This document shows, one piece after another, positions 17,501 to 25,852 of a DNA stretch of 41,818 nt. This DNA comes from Bacteroidales bacterium (lineage in GTDB: Bacteria; Bacteroidota; Bacteroidia; Bacteroidales; JAAYUG01). Location: the NCBI GenBank assembly GCA_012517825.1, contig JAAYUG010000029.1:1-41818 (forward strand). Reading direction: 5' to 3'. The notes under the pieces are model-generated. The model was not told the DNA's origin. It made no database searches and worked only from the letters and a program-made list of their open reading frames with translations. The position numbers and the translations under genes are program-made. Numbering within the stretch: position 1 is the stretch's first letter; each line of letters opens with the position of its first letter.

Positions 17501-17710
17501 ACGCAATCAGGTCAAATCACAATTTACAAATCACTGAAAATTTCCTATTTCCCATTTCCTATTTCCCATTCGGGAATATGCTGTGAAAATAAAATCCTGT
17601 CAACTTTATTCACGCATAGAAGAGTTGTGATTTGTGATTCTAAATTCTTGATTTTAAACGCAATACGGTTAAATCACAATGCACAAATCAAAAATTACTG
17701 AAAATTTCCT
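17501..17710. repeat. Degenerate direct repeat pair in a gene-free gap
   Basis: Copy A (17501-17546) and copy B (17658-17710) share the order ACGCAAT..GGT, AAATCACAAT, ACAAATC and ACTGAAAATTTCCT, with a 7-nt insertion in copy B. Between them, about 17623-17640, lies a reverse-oriented relative (GTTGTGATTTGTGATTC). A 25-nt string at 17528-17552 is identical to 244-268 at the left end of the window. The whole gap 17474-17757 holds no gene. Confidence 0.75.
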
Positions 17711-17757
17711 GAAGGAGATCACGCTATGAAAAACGGAACACATTAATCGGAAATCCT

Positions 17758-19179
17758 TTACCCGGCTTCTGGAGTTCCGGGCGTAAGTCCAAGTTCTTTC
17801 CCTTTTTCCAGCATAAACTTCCATGCTTCCTCCCTGTTGTTTCTTATGACCCCGTCGAGGATGGCTTCCTTGATGGCATTTTTGATAATTCCCACTTCCT
17901 TGCAGGGAGGAATGCCAAAAAATTTCATAATGTCTTCTCCGGTTACGGGGGGCTGAAAATTGCGGACAGCATCTTTTTCCTCAATCTCTTTCAGTTTTTT
18001 CCGTACCAGGGCAAAATTGGCCTTGTAAACGGCACGCAAACGGTCGTTTTTTGAAGTAATATCGGCCTCGCACAAGGTCATCAGCTGATCAATATCGTCT
18101 CCGGCTTCGAAAAGCAGGCGCCGCACGGCCGAATCGGTAACATCTTCGGAAGCCAGCACAATGGGGCGCAAATGAAGAGCGACCATCTTCTGTACAAAAC
18201 GCATTTCGGCTCCCATCGGAAGACGAAGCCTCCTGAATATTCCCGGAACCATTTTGGCACCGAGGTATTCATGGCCATGAAATGTCCAGCCCTGCTCCGG
18301 AATATATTTTTTTGTAAGCGGCTTGGCAATATCATGAAGCAAGGCAGCCCAGCGAAGCCAGATATTTTCTGAAACACCGGCAACATTGTCCAGTACCATC
18401 AGAGTGTGCTGAAAATTATCCTTATGCATGCGCCCGTCAATGGCTTCCACTCCCTTCAGATTGGAGAGCTCGGGCAGAAAAACAGGCAGTAAACCCGTAC
18501 TGTCGAGTAACCGGAATCCAACCGACGGCTTCTCAGACTGCAATATTTTGGTTAGTTCTTCCGCAATACGTTCCGCCGAAATAATCTTGAGCCTCTCCGC
18601 ATTTTCTCTGATTCCTTCAAGGGTTCTCTCCTCAATGCGGAAATTCAGCCGGGTGGCAAACCGGATCGCCCGTATCATGCGCAAAGGATCGTCGGAAAAG
18701 GTATGTACCGGATCCAGCGGAGTACGTATGATCTTTTTCTTCAGATCTTCCTGACCATTGAACGGATCTATCAGCTGTCCGTGATTCTTCGGATGAAGCC
18801 CTATGGCCATGGCATTGATGGTAAAATCACGCCGTTGCATGTCTTCTTCCAGCGTGGCCTTAAATACCTTCGGCTTGCGTGAATCTGCCTTGTACGATTC
18901 CTTACGTGAGGCCGCAAACTCAATCTCCATCCCATGAAACCGGAACATGGCTGTTCCAAAATTCCTGTAACTGACCACCTTTAATCCGGGACGTATTTTT
19001 TTTGCTACTTTCTGCGCCAACTCAATCCCGTCACCTACCACCACAATATCAATATCCTTCGAATCCCTTCCCAGAAAACGGTCGCGCACAAAACCGCCCA
19101 CCACATAGGCCTCCGTGTCCTCCTCCGCACAAACCTCCGTTATTATCTGAAAAATCGTATGATCAAGAAAATTTTTCAT
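17758..19179 (-). CDS. cca: CCA-adding tRNA nucleotidyltransferase with HD domain
   Basis: The 473-residue enzyme adds or repairs the 3' CCA of tRNAs. Start at 19179 (MKNFLDHTIFQII) is chosen because the 64 residues of the longer reading frame upstream are hydrophobic nonsense that crosses the promoter of the neighbouring gene. Class II nucleotidyltransferase motifs are present: VVGGFVRDRFLGR, the metal-binding DID in SKDIDIVVVG, and RRDFTINAMA followed by DPLRMIRAIRFATRLNF. These give template-side residues of the CCA/polyA polymerase family. An HD-type domain follows (LLHDIAKP, His/Asp), typical of bacterial cca proteins with repair-linked phosphohydrolase activity. A poly(A) polymerase role cannot be fully excluded from sequence alone. 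Confidence 0.93.
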   Translation of the reverse strand: MKNFLDHTIFQIITEVCAEEDTEAYVVGGFVRDRFLGRDSKDIDIVVVGDGIELAQKVAKKIRPGLKVVSYRNFGTAMFRFHGMEIEFAASRKESYKADSRKPKVFKATLEEDMQRRDFTINAMAIGLHPKNHGQLIDPFNGQEDLKKKIIRTPLDPVHTFSDDPLRMIRAIRFATRLNFRIEERTLEGIRENAERLKIISAERIAEELTKILQSEKPSVGFRLLDSTGLLPVFLPELSNLKGVEAIDGRMHKDNFQHTLMVLDNVAGVSENIWLRWAALLHDIAKPLTKKYIPEQGWTFHGHEYLGAKMVPGIFRRLRLPMGAEMRFVQKMVALHLRPIVLASEDVTDSAVRRLLFEAGDDIDQLMTLCEADITSKNDRLRAVYKANFALVRKKLKEIEEKDAVRNFQPPVTGEDIMKFFGIPPCKEVGIIKNAIKEAILDGVIRNNREEAWKFMLEKGKELGLTPGTPEAG

Positions 19180-19186
19180 ATTAAAA

Positions 19187-19218
19187 TATGTACATATGTA
19201 AATTTTGTCGTATCTTTG
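19187..19218 (+). promoter_or_regulatory. Bacteroidetes-type promoter for thioredoxin
   Basis: The -7 motif TATCTTTG (19211-19218) fits TAnnTTTG exactly. TATG at 19187-19190 is a three-of-four match to the -33 TTTG at the ideal 20-bp spacing. The start would be near 19225, giving a leader of about 100 nt before the ATG at 19325. Confidence 0.55.
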
Positions 19219-19324
19219 CGCCAAAATTACAGAAAATGCATTGGCATTCAAAAATATTGGCACAAAGATACACCCTGGAACGATATTTGAACTGAAAAAA
19301 ACAAACAAATAAAACAATAACAAC

Positions 19325-19681
19325 ATGCTGGAACATTTAACAACAGAAACTTTTAAGGAAAAAGTATTCAACTACGACGTCAACAAAGAATGGAAATTTG
19401 AAGGGGATAAACCCTGTCTGATTGATTTTTATGCCGACTGGTGCGGACCGTGCCGTATGGTAGCGCCCATACTCGAGGAACTGGCGAAGGAATACGACGG
19501 AAAACTGAACATATACAAAGTTGATACCGACAAGGAGCAGGAACTGGCCATGGTATTCGGTATTCAGAGCATTCCGTCCCTTCTTTTCGTTCCTAAGGAT
19601 GGTCAGCCGCAGATGGCTATGGGTGCCCTTCCCAAGGAAACCTTTAAAAAGGCTATCAAAGACGTTCTGAAGGTTGAATAA
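19325..19681 (+). CDS. trxA: Thioredoxin
   Basis: The 118-residue cytoplasmic protein is a complete thioredoxin fold without signal peptide. The redox pair is Cys40/Cys43 in the canonical ADWCGPCRM motif. The cis-proline is Pro84 in QSIPSLLF, and the usual FYADW strand precedes the active site. It would reduce disulfides in the cytosol using thioredoxin reductase, which is not encoded here. It has its own promoter and a strong terminator, so it is monocistronic. An N-terminal extension of about 10 residues over E. coli thioredoxin is common in Bacteroidetes. Confidence 0.96.
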   Translation: MLEHLTTETFKEKVFNYDVNKEWKFEGDKPCLIDFYADWCGPCRMVAPILEELAKEYDGKLNIYKVDTDKEQELAMVFGIQSIPSLLFVPKDGQPQMAMGALPKETFKKAIKDVLKVE

Positions 19682-19706
19682 TTTCTTGCTGATTATTAAC
19701 GCATTG

Positions 19707-19735
19707 CGGGCAGAATGGTTTTTCTGCCCGTTTTT
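19707..19735 (+). terminator. Rho-independent terminator of thioredoxin
   Basis: A 9-bp stem CGGGCAGAA / TTCTGCCCG (19707-19715 with 19722-19730) with a 6-nt loop is followed by TTTTTG. It lies 25 bp after the stop codon. Confidence 0.92.
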
Positions 19736-19738
19736 GTT

Positions 19739-19746
19739 TATATTTG
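19739..19746 (+). promoter_or_regulatory. -7 element (TATATTTG) before the TPP riboswitch
   Basis: The octamer matches TAnnTTTG. The predicted start near 19752 coincides with the first base of the riboswitch, which supports it, although no good -33 element is seen. It follows the thioredoxin terminator directly. Confidence 0.5.
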
Positions 19747-19753
19747 CCATGTT

Positions 19754-19836
19754 CTCTAAGGGGGTGCCTTAATAGTACGGGCTGAGATCATACCCTTAGT
19801 ACCTGATCCGGGTAATGCCGGCGTAGGGATTTGGAG
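19754..19836 (+). promoter_or_regulatory. TPP (thiamine pyrophosphate) riboswitch, THI element
   Basis: The highly conserved aptamer core is present in order: GGGGTGCC, GGGCTGAGATCATACCC, ACCTGATCCGGGTAATGCC and GGCGTAGGGA. P1 can form between CTCTAA (19754-19759) and TTGGAG (19831-19836). TPP binding would repress the downstream TonB-dependent receptor gene. A 7-bp hairpin GGCAATG / CATTGCC (19836-19842 with 19850-19856) starts on the last base of P1 and may be the expression platform. No T-run follows that hairpin, so control is more likely translational or by another route. Confidence 0.96.
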
Positions 19837-19885
19837 GCAATGAAGAACACATTGCCCCGCAGTATTAACCAAAAATTTGTGCATC

Positions 19886-22282
19886 ATGAAAAAAGCATGG
19901 TTATTTGGCTTTTTCCATGCCATGGTTATTTCGGCGTGGGGACAATTCGCTCTGCATGGAACCGTCAAAAGCACTGACGGAGATCCTCTGGCGGGGGCAA
20001 GCATCGTTGTTGAACAGACGTTTCACGGAACCTCAGCAGGTCCTGATGGTTCTTTTACAATTCAAAAACTGAAGCCCGGAACGGTTTCCCTCCGGGTGTC
20101 CTTTCTTGGCTACGCAACAGCTATCAGGGAAGTAACGGTTCCGTATGAAGGAGAACTGTCCTTCGTACTGGAACCTTCGCCGGTTCTGGCCGATGAGGTG
20201 GTAGTAAAGGCAACACGGATGGCAGGAAAAACTCCTTCGGCAGTAACCCTCATCAGCAGGGAAGAAATTCAGCAAAACAATATCGGCCAGGATATGCCCT
20301 TCCTGCTTTCGCTCACTCCTTCGCTGGTTCCGACATCTGATGCCGGAAACGGAATAGGATACACCAATTTCCGAATCCGGGGTTCCGATGCATACCGGAT
20401 GAACGTGACGGTGAATGGCATTCCCCTCAATGATGCCGAGTCACAGGGTGTATGGTGGATCGATCTTCCCGACATTGCCGCCTCGACCGAAAACATTTAT
20501 ATTCAGCGGGGTGTAGGGCCTTCTACCAACGGAGCAGGAGCATTTGGTGCGACCATCAGCCTTCAGACAAATACCCTGCGGCCCGATGCTTATGCTACCG
20601 TCGATCTGGGAAGAGGTTCCTACAATACACGCCGCACCTCATTGTCACTTGGCAGTGGCCTTATCAACAGACATTTTACCTTCGATGCCCGCCTTTCCAG
20701 AATTCATTCAGACGGCTACATCGACCGGGCTTTCAGCAACCTCGACTCCTGGTTTGTATCCGGGGCATGGTATGGCCAGGGCCAGATTATCAGACTGAAT
20801 GTTTTTTCGGGGAACGAACGCACTTATCAGGCATGGTATGGAGTGGAAAAATCCATCCTCGATACCAACCGCCGGTATAATCCCTATACCTACGACAACG
20901 AAACCGACAATTACCGGCAAACACATTACCAGCTTATCTGGTCAAGGGAATTTTCACGGCATTTTTATCTGAATGCCGCCCTGCATTACACTGCCGGGAA
21001 AGGTTACTACGAACAGTACAAAAAAGACCGTTACCTTCCCGATTACGGGATGACCCCAATCGTGACGTCTGATACGGTTTTCGATATTTCCGACCTCATC
21101 CAGCAAAAATGGATGGATAACGATTTCTATGGAGCGGTTCTCTCGTTTCATTATCGCACAGGCAAAATAGAAGCCATTGCCGGCGGAGGAATAAACAATT
21201 ATCTGGGCAACCACTTCGGAAAGGTTATCTGGGCGCAGTATGCCGGTGAAAACCCCATCCGCCACGAATGGTACCGGAACAAAGGAGACAAACTCGATTA
21301 CAATACCTATGTAAAAGTAAATTACCAGATCAATTCCTCCCTGTCGTTGTTTGCCGATCTTCAGTTCAGAGGCATTGCCTATCGTCTGAAAGGAATCGAC
21401 GACTACCGGGACAACAATGGCCAGCCTGTCGATATTCAACAAACCCATGACTACCGGTTTATCAATCCGAAGGCCGGAATCTTCTGGACAATTTCACCGG
21501 GTCAGGATTTCTATTTTACCTTTTCCACCGGCCAAAGGGAACCCACACGGCAAAATTACCTCGATGCCACCCCATCCTCCGTCAAACCCAGACCGGAACT
21601 CCTGTTCGACTACGAAACCGGGGCCAACATCAGCGGTGCCAGATGGAAGGCAAATATCAACCTCTTTTACATGGACTACCGTAACCAACTGGTCTATACC
21701 GGAAAACTTAATGATGTGGCGTATCCCATCATGACCAATGTTCCCAGCAGTTATCGCACCGGAGTTGAGATGGCAGTTACAGCACGGCCGGCGGGCTGGG
21801 TTACCTGGCAGGGAAATCTGGCACTAAGCAGGAACAAAATCAGAAACTTTACCGAATACGCCGATTACTATGATGCCGATTACAACTACCTGGGCAACAA
21901 ACCCAAAGACCTTGGCGAAACCGACATTTCCTATTCTCCTTCCATAACAGGAGCTTCGAACCTGGAATTTCAGTTTCTGAAAAACGCTTCCGTCACTTTG
22001 ACAAACCGGTATGTTGGTTCGCAGTATTTCGACAATACTTCCAGCAGGGAACGGATGATTGACGCGTATTTTGTCAGCGACCTGCGGCTTGCGTACAACC
22101 TGCATCCGCGTTCCCTGAAAAATATAGCTCTTCAGTTTCAGATTGTCAATCTCTTTAATGAACTTTACGAAAGCAACGCCTACGGAGGCAACTGGTATGT
22201 TGATGGCCGTGAGCAGACATGGGCCTATTATTTCCCTCAGGCAGAGCGGCATTTTCTGGCAGGTGTCCGGTTTGAATTTTAA
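19886..22282 (+). CDS. TonB-dependent outer-membrane receptor, predicted thiamine uptake
   Basis: The 798-residue receptor has a signal peptide (MKKAWLFGFFHAMVISAWGQ) and a carboxypeptidase-regulatory-like domain (about 21-95, GTVKSTDGDPLAGASIVV). A TonB plug follows (about 110-225, FRIRGSDAYRMNVTVNGIPLND), then a long beta-barrel ending in the aromatic terminus VRFEF. The ATG at 19886 is chosen; upstream TTG readings fall in the leader. Such receptors import scarce substrates using TonB and the proton motive force. The TPP riboswitch directly upstream points to thiamine, a phosphate ester or a precursor. No inner-membrane thiamine transporter or thi biosynthesis gene is adjacent, so partners must lie elsewhere. 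The substrate is inference from regulation. Confidence 0.92.
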   Translation: MKKAWLFGFFHAMVISAWGQFALHGTVKSTDGDPLAGASIVVEQTFHGTSAGPDGSFTIQKLKPGTVSLRVSFLGYATAIREVTVPYEGELSFVLEPSPVLADEVVVKATRMAGKTPSAVTLISREEIQQNNIGQDMPFLLSLTPSLVPTSDAGNGIGYTNFRIRGSDAYRMNVTVNGIPLNDAESQGVWWIDLPDIAASTENIYIQRGVGPSTNGAGAFGATISLQTNTLRPDAYATVDLGRGSYNTRRTSLSLGSGLINRHFTFDARLSRIHSDGYIDRAFSNLDSWFVSGAWYGQGQIIRLNVFSGNERTYQAWYGVEKSILDTNRRYNPYTYDNETDNYRQTHYQLIWSREFSRHFYLNAALHYTAGKGYYEQYKKDRYLPDYGMTPIVTSDTVFDISDLIQQKWMDNDFYGAVLSFHYRTGKIEAIAGGGINNYLGNHFGKVIWAQYAGENPIRHEWYRNKGDKLDYNTYVKVNYQINSSLSLFADLQFRGIAYRLKGIDDYRDNNGQPVDIQQTHDYRFINPKAGIFWTISPGQDFYFTFSTGQREPTRQNYLDATPSSVKPRPELLFDYETGANISGARWKANINLFYMDYRNQLVYTGKLNDVAYPIMTNVPSSYRTGVEMAVTARPAGWVTWQGNLALSRNKIRNFTEYADYYDADYNYLGNKPKDLGETDISYSPSITGASNLEFQFLKNASVTLTNRYVGSQYFDNTSSRERMIDAYFVSDLRLAYNLHPRSLKNIALQFQIVNLFNELYESNAYGGNWYVDGREQTWAYYFPQAERHFLAGVRFEF

Positions 22283-22397
22283 ATGATACCACGTAAGATG
22301 CATGCGGTTCAGGTTTCATCCTGCCGCATGCATTGCTATTGTCCCACATTGCGCATCAGTTCGCTTGCTCTCCTGATGTGCAATCAGGGATTATCAT

Positions 22398-22405
22398 TAC
22401 CTTTG
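22398..22405 (+). promoter_or_regulatory. -7 element (TACCTTTG) for nnr
   Basis: This exact TAnnTTTG match lies 18 bp before the nnr ATG (22424), implying a very short leader. The -33 region is poor. Confidence 0.45.
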
Positions 22406-22423
22406 TTTCAAAGCTACGGAGAA

Positions 22424-23941
22424 ATGAAAGTTTTTACAGTACAACAAATACGGGAACTGGATGCTTTTACCATTGCCCATGAATCGATTGCATCCGTTGA
22501 GCTCATGGAAAGAGCAGCAGCAGGCTGTACCCTCTGGCTCACCAGCCATTTCCCCCCGGAAACTTCTTTTCTTATTTTCTCCGGTGCAGGAAACAACGGT
22601 GGAGACGGTCTGGCAATAGCCCGTCAGTTGTTCTACAGAGGTTGCAGGGTTACGGTTTGCATTCCGGAAATGGGTCTGAGGCATTCTGATGATTTTGAAG
22701 CGAATTTTGAGAGGCTGAAAAAAATTCCCCGCATTGAGATTCTTCAACCTTCCCGTGCAGAGGATCTTCCAGTTCCCGGCAACGGCACGGTAGTTATTGA
22801 TGCCCTGTTTGGTTCTGGGCTATCCCGTCCCCTCTCCGGTTTCGCTGCACTGGTGGTAGACCATATCAACCGTCACAGCACCTGCACCGTTGCTATTGAT
22901 ATTCCTTCGGGCCTTTTTGGGGAAGACAATGGGAACAACCCCGGAGAAGCAATTATAAGAGCCTGTCATACCCTGAGTTTCCAGTTTCCGAAGCTGGCAT
23001 TCTTTTTTGCCGAGAACTATGAATTCACGGGAAAATGGCACATCATTCCCATAGGCCTTCATGAGGACGCCATCCGGAATACGGATACCCCCTATTTCTT
23101 TCTAGCCCAAGCAGATGTTAGGGCATGGGTCAGGCCGCGGGGTACTTTTTCGCACAAAGGCACTTATGGTCATGCCCTGATAATTGCCGGAAGCCATGGA
23201 ATGATGGGAGCGGCTGTGCTGGCGGCACGGTCGGCGGCACGGGCCGGAGCGGGGCTGGTTACCTCCCACCTGCCCGCATCATCTGAAATGATCATGCAGG
23301 TTTCAGCCCCCGAAGTTATTATCAGCATTGACCCGTCGAAAGAAGTGTTTTCCCGCGTGCCCGAAATTGGCAAATATACTGCAGTAGCTATAGGCCCGGG
23401 CCTGGGCACCCGCAAAGAAACAAAAGAAGCCTTCGTTTCCCTGCTCTCTGCATGGCGCAGGCCGATGGTACTTGATGCAGATGCACTGAATATGCTGGCA
23501 GCCGACGCTTCCCTCCTGGAGCTTGTACCCGAAAACAGCATTCTGACGCCCCACCCCAAGGAATTTGTCAGGTTGTTCGGCCTGTGGGAAAATCCATGGG
23601 AACGTCTGCAAAAAGCCCGGGAAATTGCTTCCCGGTACCGTATTATTCTGGTAATGAAAGGCGCCTATACTGCCATTGTCTGTCCCGACCAAACCGTCTG
23701 GTTCAACAGTACCGGAAATCCGGGCATGGCCACCGGAGGAAGCGGAGACGTACTTACCGGTATCATTGCCGGGCTCCTGGCACAAGAATATCCGCCACCG
23801 GATGCAGCCCGGCTGGGTGTATTCGTTCACGGACTTGCCGGAGACCTTGCCGCCCGCAAAACAGGACAGCATGCCTTACTTGCCGGAGACATTGTGAACC
23901 ACCTGGGAGAAGCATTTCTCCTGCTGGAAAAAGAAAAGTAG
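22424..23941 (+). CDS. nnr: Bifunctional NAD(P)H-hydrate epimerase / ADP-dependent dehydratase
   Basis: The 505-residue enzyme repairs NADHX and NADPHX, the hydrated forms of the cofactors. The start at MKVFTVQQIRELD is the usual one for the family; the reading frame extends 47 codons further upstream through promoter sequence. The N-terminal YjeF-type epimerase domain (about 1-215) has the Rossmann motif GAGNNGGDGLAIARQL and a conserved Asp in VIDALFGSGLSRPL. The C-terminal ribokinase-like dehydratase (about 225-500) has HKGTYGHALIIAGS, AIGPGLGT, DADALN, LTPHPKEF and the nucleotide-site GNPGMATGGSGDVLTGI. Length matches E. coli Nnr closely. It stands alone with its own promoter. Confidence 0.95.
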   Translation: MKVFTVQQIRELDAFTIAHESIASVELMERAAAGCTLWLTSHFPPETSFLIFSGAGNNGGDGLAIARQLFYRGCRVTVCIPEMGLRHSDDFEANFERLKKIPRIEILQPSRAEDLPVPGNGTVVIDALFGSGLSRPLSGFAALVVDHINRHSTCTVAIDIPSGLFGEDNGNNPGEAIIRACHTLSFQFPKLAFFFAENYEFTGKWHIIPIGLHEDAIRNTDTPYFFLAQADVRAWVRPRGTFSHKGTYGHALIIAGSHGMMGAAVLAARSAARAGAGLVTSHLPASSEMIMQVSAPEVIISIDPSKEVFSRVPEIGKYTAVAIGPGLGTRKETKEAFVSLLSAWRRPMVLDADALNMLAADASLLELVPENSILTPHPKEFVRLFGLWENPWERLQKAREIASRYRIILVMKGAYTAIVCPDQTVWFNSTGNPGMATGGSGDVLTGIIAGLLAQEYPPPDAARLGVFVHGLAGDLAARKTGQHALLAGDIVNHLGEAFLLLEKEK

Positions 23942-23959
23942 ACAACAAGAAAAAAATTC

Positions 23960-23967
23960 TACCTTTG
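23960..23967 (+). promoter_or_regulatory. -7 element (TACCTTTG) for the DUF4831 gene
   Basis: An exact TAnnTTTG match sits 18 bp before the ATG at 23986, the same geometry as ahead of nnr. The -33 region overlaps the end of nnr and is weak. Confidence 0.45.
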
Positions 23968-23985
23968 CCTTCCTGCTAATTAACT

Positions 23986-25101
23986 ATGACAATACGTACC
24001 ATTTTTCCCTTTGCAGTAATTATCATCCTGGCAACAGCAACATCCTGTTACCAGACAACCAGGATTTCTTCCGTGCCGGCGCAGGAAGCAATACCCGCTG
24101 CATCCGGAATTTACTATTCCCTGCCCTTTACAACATTTGTTATTCGGGTTGAAACGGAACAAACCCTTTTCATTCCCGGGCCTTATGCCGCTTATGCCGA
24201 AAAATACCTTGGCATAAAAGATGCCCGGACAGATTTCCTGGAAAACTGGAAAATCACCAACGTGCAATTTGAAACTGCCGTTACTTCCGATCCTTCTCAG
24301 TGGTACTTTCTGAAATGGAACACAAGGTGCCCCCTGCCGGCTCTTTACAGACAGCTTGCAGAGCAGGGGATGATTCTTGATTCGCCGGGGAAAAACAACA
24401 TTACGGCTTTTCTCCCCAAGGCATCCGGAGACATCGCCCTTCTGCAACCGGTATTTTCTGATGTGTCATACACCGACTATTTTGTCGAAAAAACAGATAC
24501 CCTGTACAAAACCATCTTTCAGGACTCGGTATTTGTCAAAATGCCGGTATTCCGCAAGCATGTTCAGCAAAAAAACCTGGAAGAGAAGGCTTCGGAAGCA
24601 GCCCATCTGATTCATAAATTGCGAAAACGCCGGTTCAAAATCGCCGCGGCCGATTATAATGTCCTTCCCCAGGGAGAAGCAATGAAGGCAGCCTTTGACG
24701 AACTCAACCGCACCGAAGAAATGTACCTTTCGTTGTTTACCGGTAAAACGATCTCACGGAAGTATGTAAAAACTTTCCTGTACACGCCTTCCAAAGACCA
24801 GCCTCTGGAAACCGTCCTGGCAAGATTTTCATCCGCTTCGGGCTGGGCTGAAGAAAAAGCTGACGATGCGCTTCCGCTGAGAATAGTCATGGTGCCCTCA
24901 GAAAGAAATCTTCCTGGAACAGTGTCCGAAAAGGAAAAGAAAAAGAAAGACGGAGAAAATACCATCTATTACCGTTTGCCGCTTCCTTCAGAAATCCGCT
25001 TGTTCCTCGGGCCTGATCTGATTTTCCAGACGGGCACATCCGTTTATCAGATGGGAACCCTAACCGGCGCTAAGGTTCATCAGAATATTTTCTGCCGGTA
25101 A
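23986..25101 (+). CDS. DUF4831-family predicted lipoprotein
   Basis: The 371-residue product has a hydrophobic leader ending in a lipobox-like ATATSC (Cys21). The body matches my memory of DUF4831 proteins, common in Bacteroidales: an opening GIYYSLPFTTFVIRVETEQT, then PGPYAAYAEKYLGIKDARTD, a second half beginning LRKRRFKIAAADYNVLPQGEAMKAAFDELNR (read in segments), and EEMYLSLFTG. The biochemical role is unknown for the family. A lysine-rich stretch near residues 310-320 looks like a flexible loop. It is monocistronic by spacing and faces a convergent thioredoxin-like gene. The call is moderate because it rests on remembered sequence patterns. Confidence 0.82.
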   Translation: MTIRTIFPFAVIIILATATSCYQTTRISSVPAQEAIPAASGIYYSLPFTTFVIRVETEQTLFIPGPYAAYAEKYLGIKDARTDFLENWKITNVQFETAVTSDPSQWYFLKWNTRCPLPALYRQLAEQGMILDSPGKNNITAFLPKASGDIALLQPVFSDVSYTDYFVEKTDTLYKTIFQDSVFVKMPVFRKHVQQKNLEEKASEAAHLIHKLRKRRFKIAAADYNVLPQGEAMKAAFDELNRTEEMYLSLFTGKTISRKYVKTFLYTPSKDQPLETVLARFSSASGWAEEKADDALPLRIVMVPSERNLPGTVSEKEKKKKDGENTIYYRLPLPSEIRLFLGPDLIFQTGTSVYQMGTLTGAKVHQNIFCR

Positions 25102-25131
25102 CACGAAATAACTGATATCTGCCATCCTGTC

Positions 25132-25671
25132 TTATCTGACCTGCCCCTGGAAAGTCTGAAGAAATTTATCGTAGGCCATTTTTTTGTACAGGTCTTCCCT
25201 GATATATTTCAGAATTGGTTCCAGGTCTTTTGCCTGACGAAATCCGGGAATAGCACCTAGCAGCTGAAGGTTTTCATCCAGATAGGCCATGGAAGGATAG
25301 GACAGCTGGTTGTTCAGCAGAGCTGCCGCCAGTTCATGGTACCCTCTTCCGCCATTGCTGATAAATTTGAACGTATGATTCTGAAAGACCACATCCTCGC
25401 GTTGTTCAGCATTGAACTTTACGGCATAAAAGTTCTCATTGACATACCGCACAATCACGGGATGACTGAAAGTTTCCGCATCCATTTTCTTGCACCATCC
25501 GCACCAGTCGGTGTAAACATCAATAAGGATTTTCCTGGGATTCTTTTTTGCCAGTTCAACCGCCTGCTCAAAAGTAAGCCAGTTGATTTTCCCTTCGGTA
25601 GTCTGTGCCCTCAGAAGGCCGGGAAAAAAGAAAGAAAATACTATAAGGCTGATTATAAGATATTTATGCAT
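25132..25671 (-). CDS. Exported thioredoxin-like protein
   Basis: The start at 25671 opens a signal peptide (MHKYLIISLIVFSFFFPGLLRAQ); a longer frame adds 15 residues that spoil it. The mature 155 residues form a thioredoxin fold with the redox pair Cys57/Cys60 in YTDWCGWCKKMD and the cis-proline in LSYPSMAY. The CGWC motif and the DVYTDWCGWC context are typical of the DUF255/thioredoxin_7-like periplasmic group seen in DsbD-related systems of Bacteroidetes. It probably reduces or isomerises disulfides in the periplasm. The gene is convergent with the DUF4831 gene, with a 30-bp gap, and divergent from the OPT transporter. Confidence 0.9.
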   Translation of the reverse strand: MHKYLIISLIVFSFFFPGLLRAQTTEGKINWLTFEQAVELAKKNPRKILIDVYTDWCGWCKKMDAETFSHPVIVRYVNENFYAVKFNAEQREDVVFQNHTFKFISNGGRGYHELAAALLNNQLSYPSMAYLDENLQLLGAIPGFRQAKDLEPILKYIREDLYKKMAYDKFLQTFQGQVR

Positions 25672-25808
25672 TCCGTATCCGTAATAATGTAAGCGAAGAT
25701 AATATGTTTTCAACAATTTTCAGTCCGGGAAGTTCACAGTTTTGATTTCGTTTTCCGTCCTTTAATTCTTGCTGCACAACAGGTTCTTTTATAATCCGAA
25801 ATTCGTAT

Positions 25809-25816
25809 TATTTTTG
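25809..25816 (+). promoter_or_regulatory. -7 element (TATTTTTG) for the peptide-uptake unit
   Basis: The octamer matches TAnnTTTG and lies 36 bp before the OPT ATG at 25853. A convincing -33 element is absent. Confidence 0.4.
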
Positions 25817-25852
25817 AATCTTGCGAAACTGAAAACAACTAATCTATTTTGT

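Noticed and set aside
19180-19371. N-terminal extension of cca through the thioredoxin promoter
   Set aside because: The extra 64 residues are hydrophobic and unlike any CCA enzyme; the ATG at 19179 gives the normal start.
21824-22303. 159-codon minus-strand frame opposite the end of the TonB-dependent receptor
   Set aside because: It is antisense to barrel strands and has no signal or motif.
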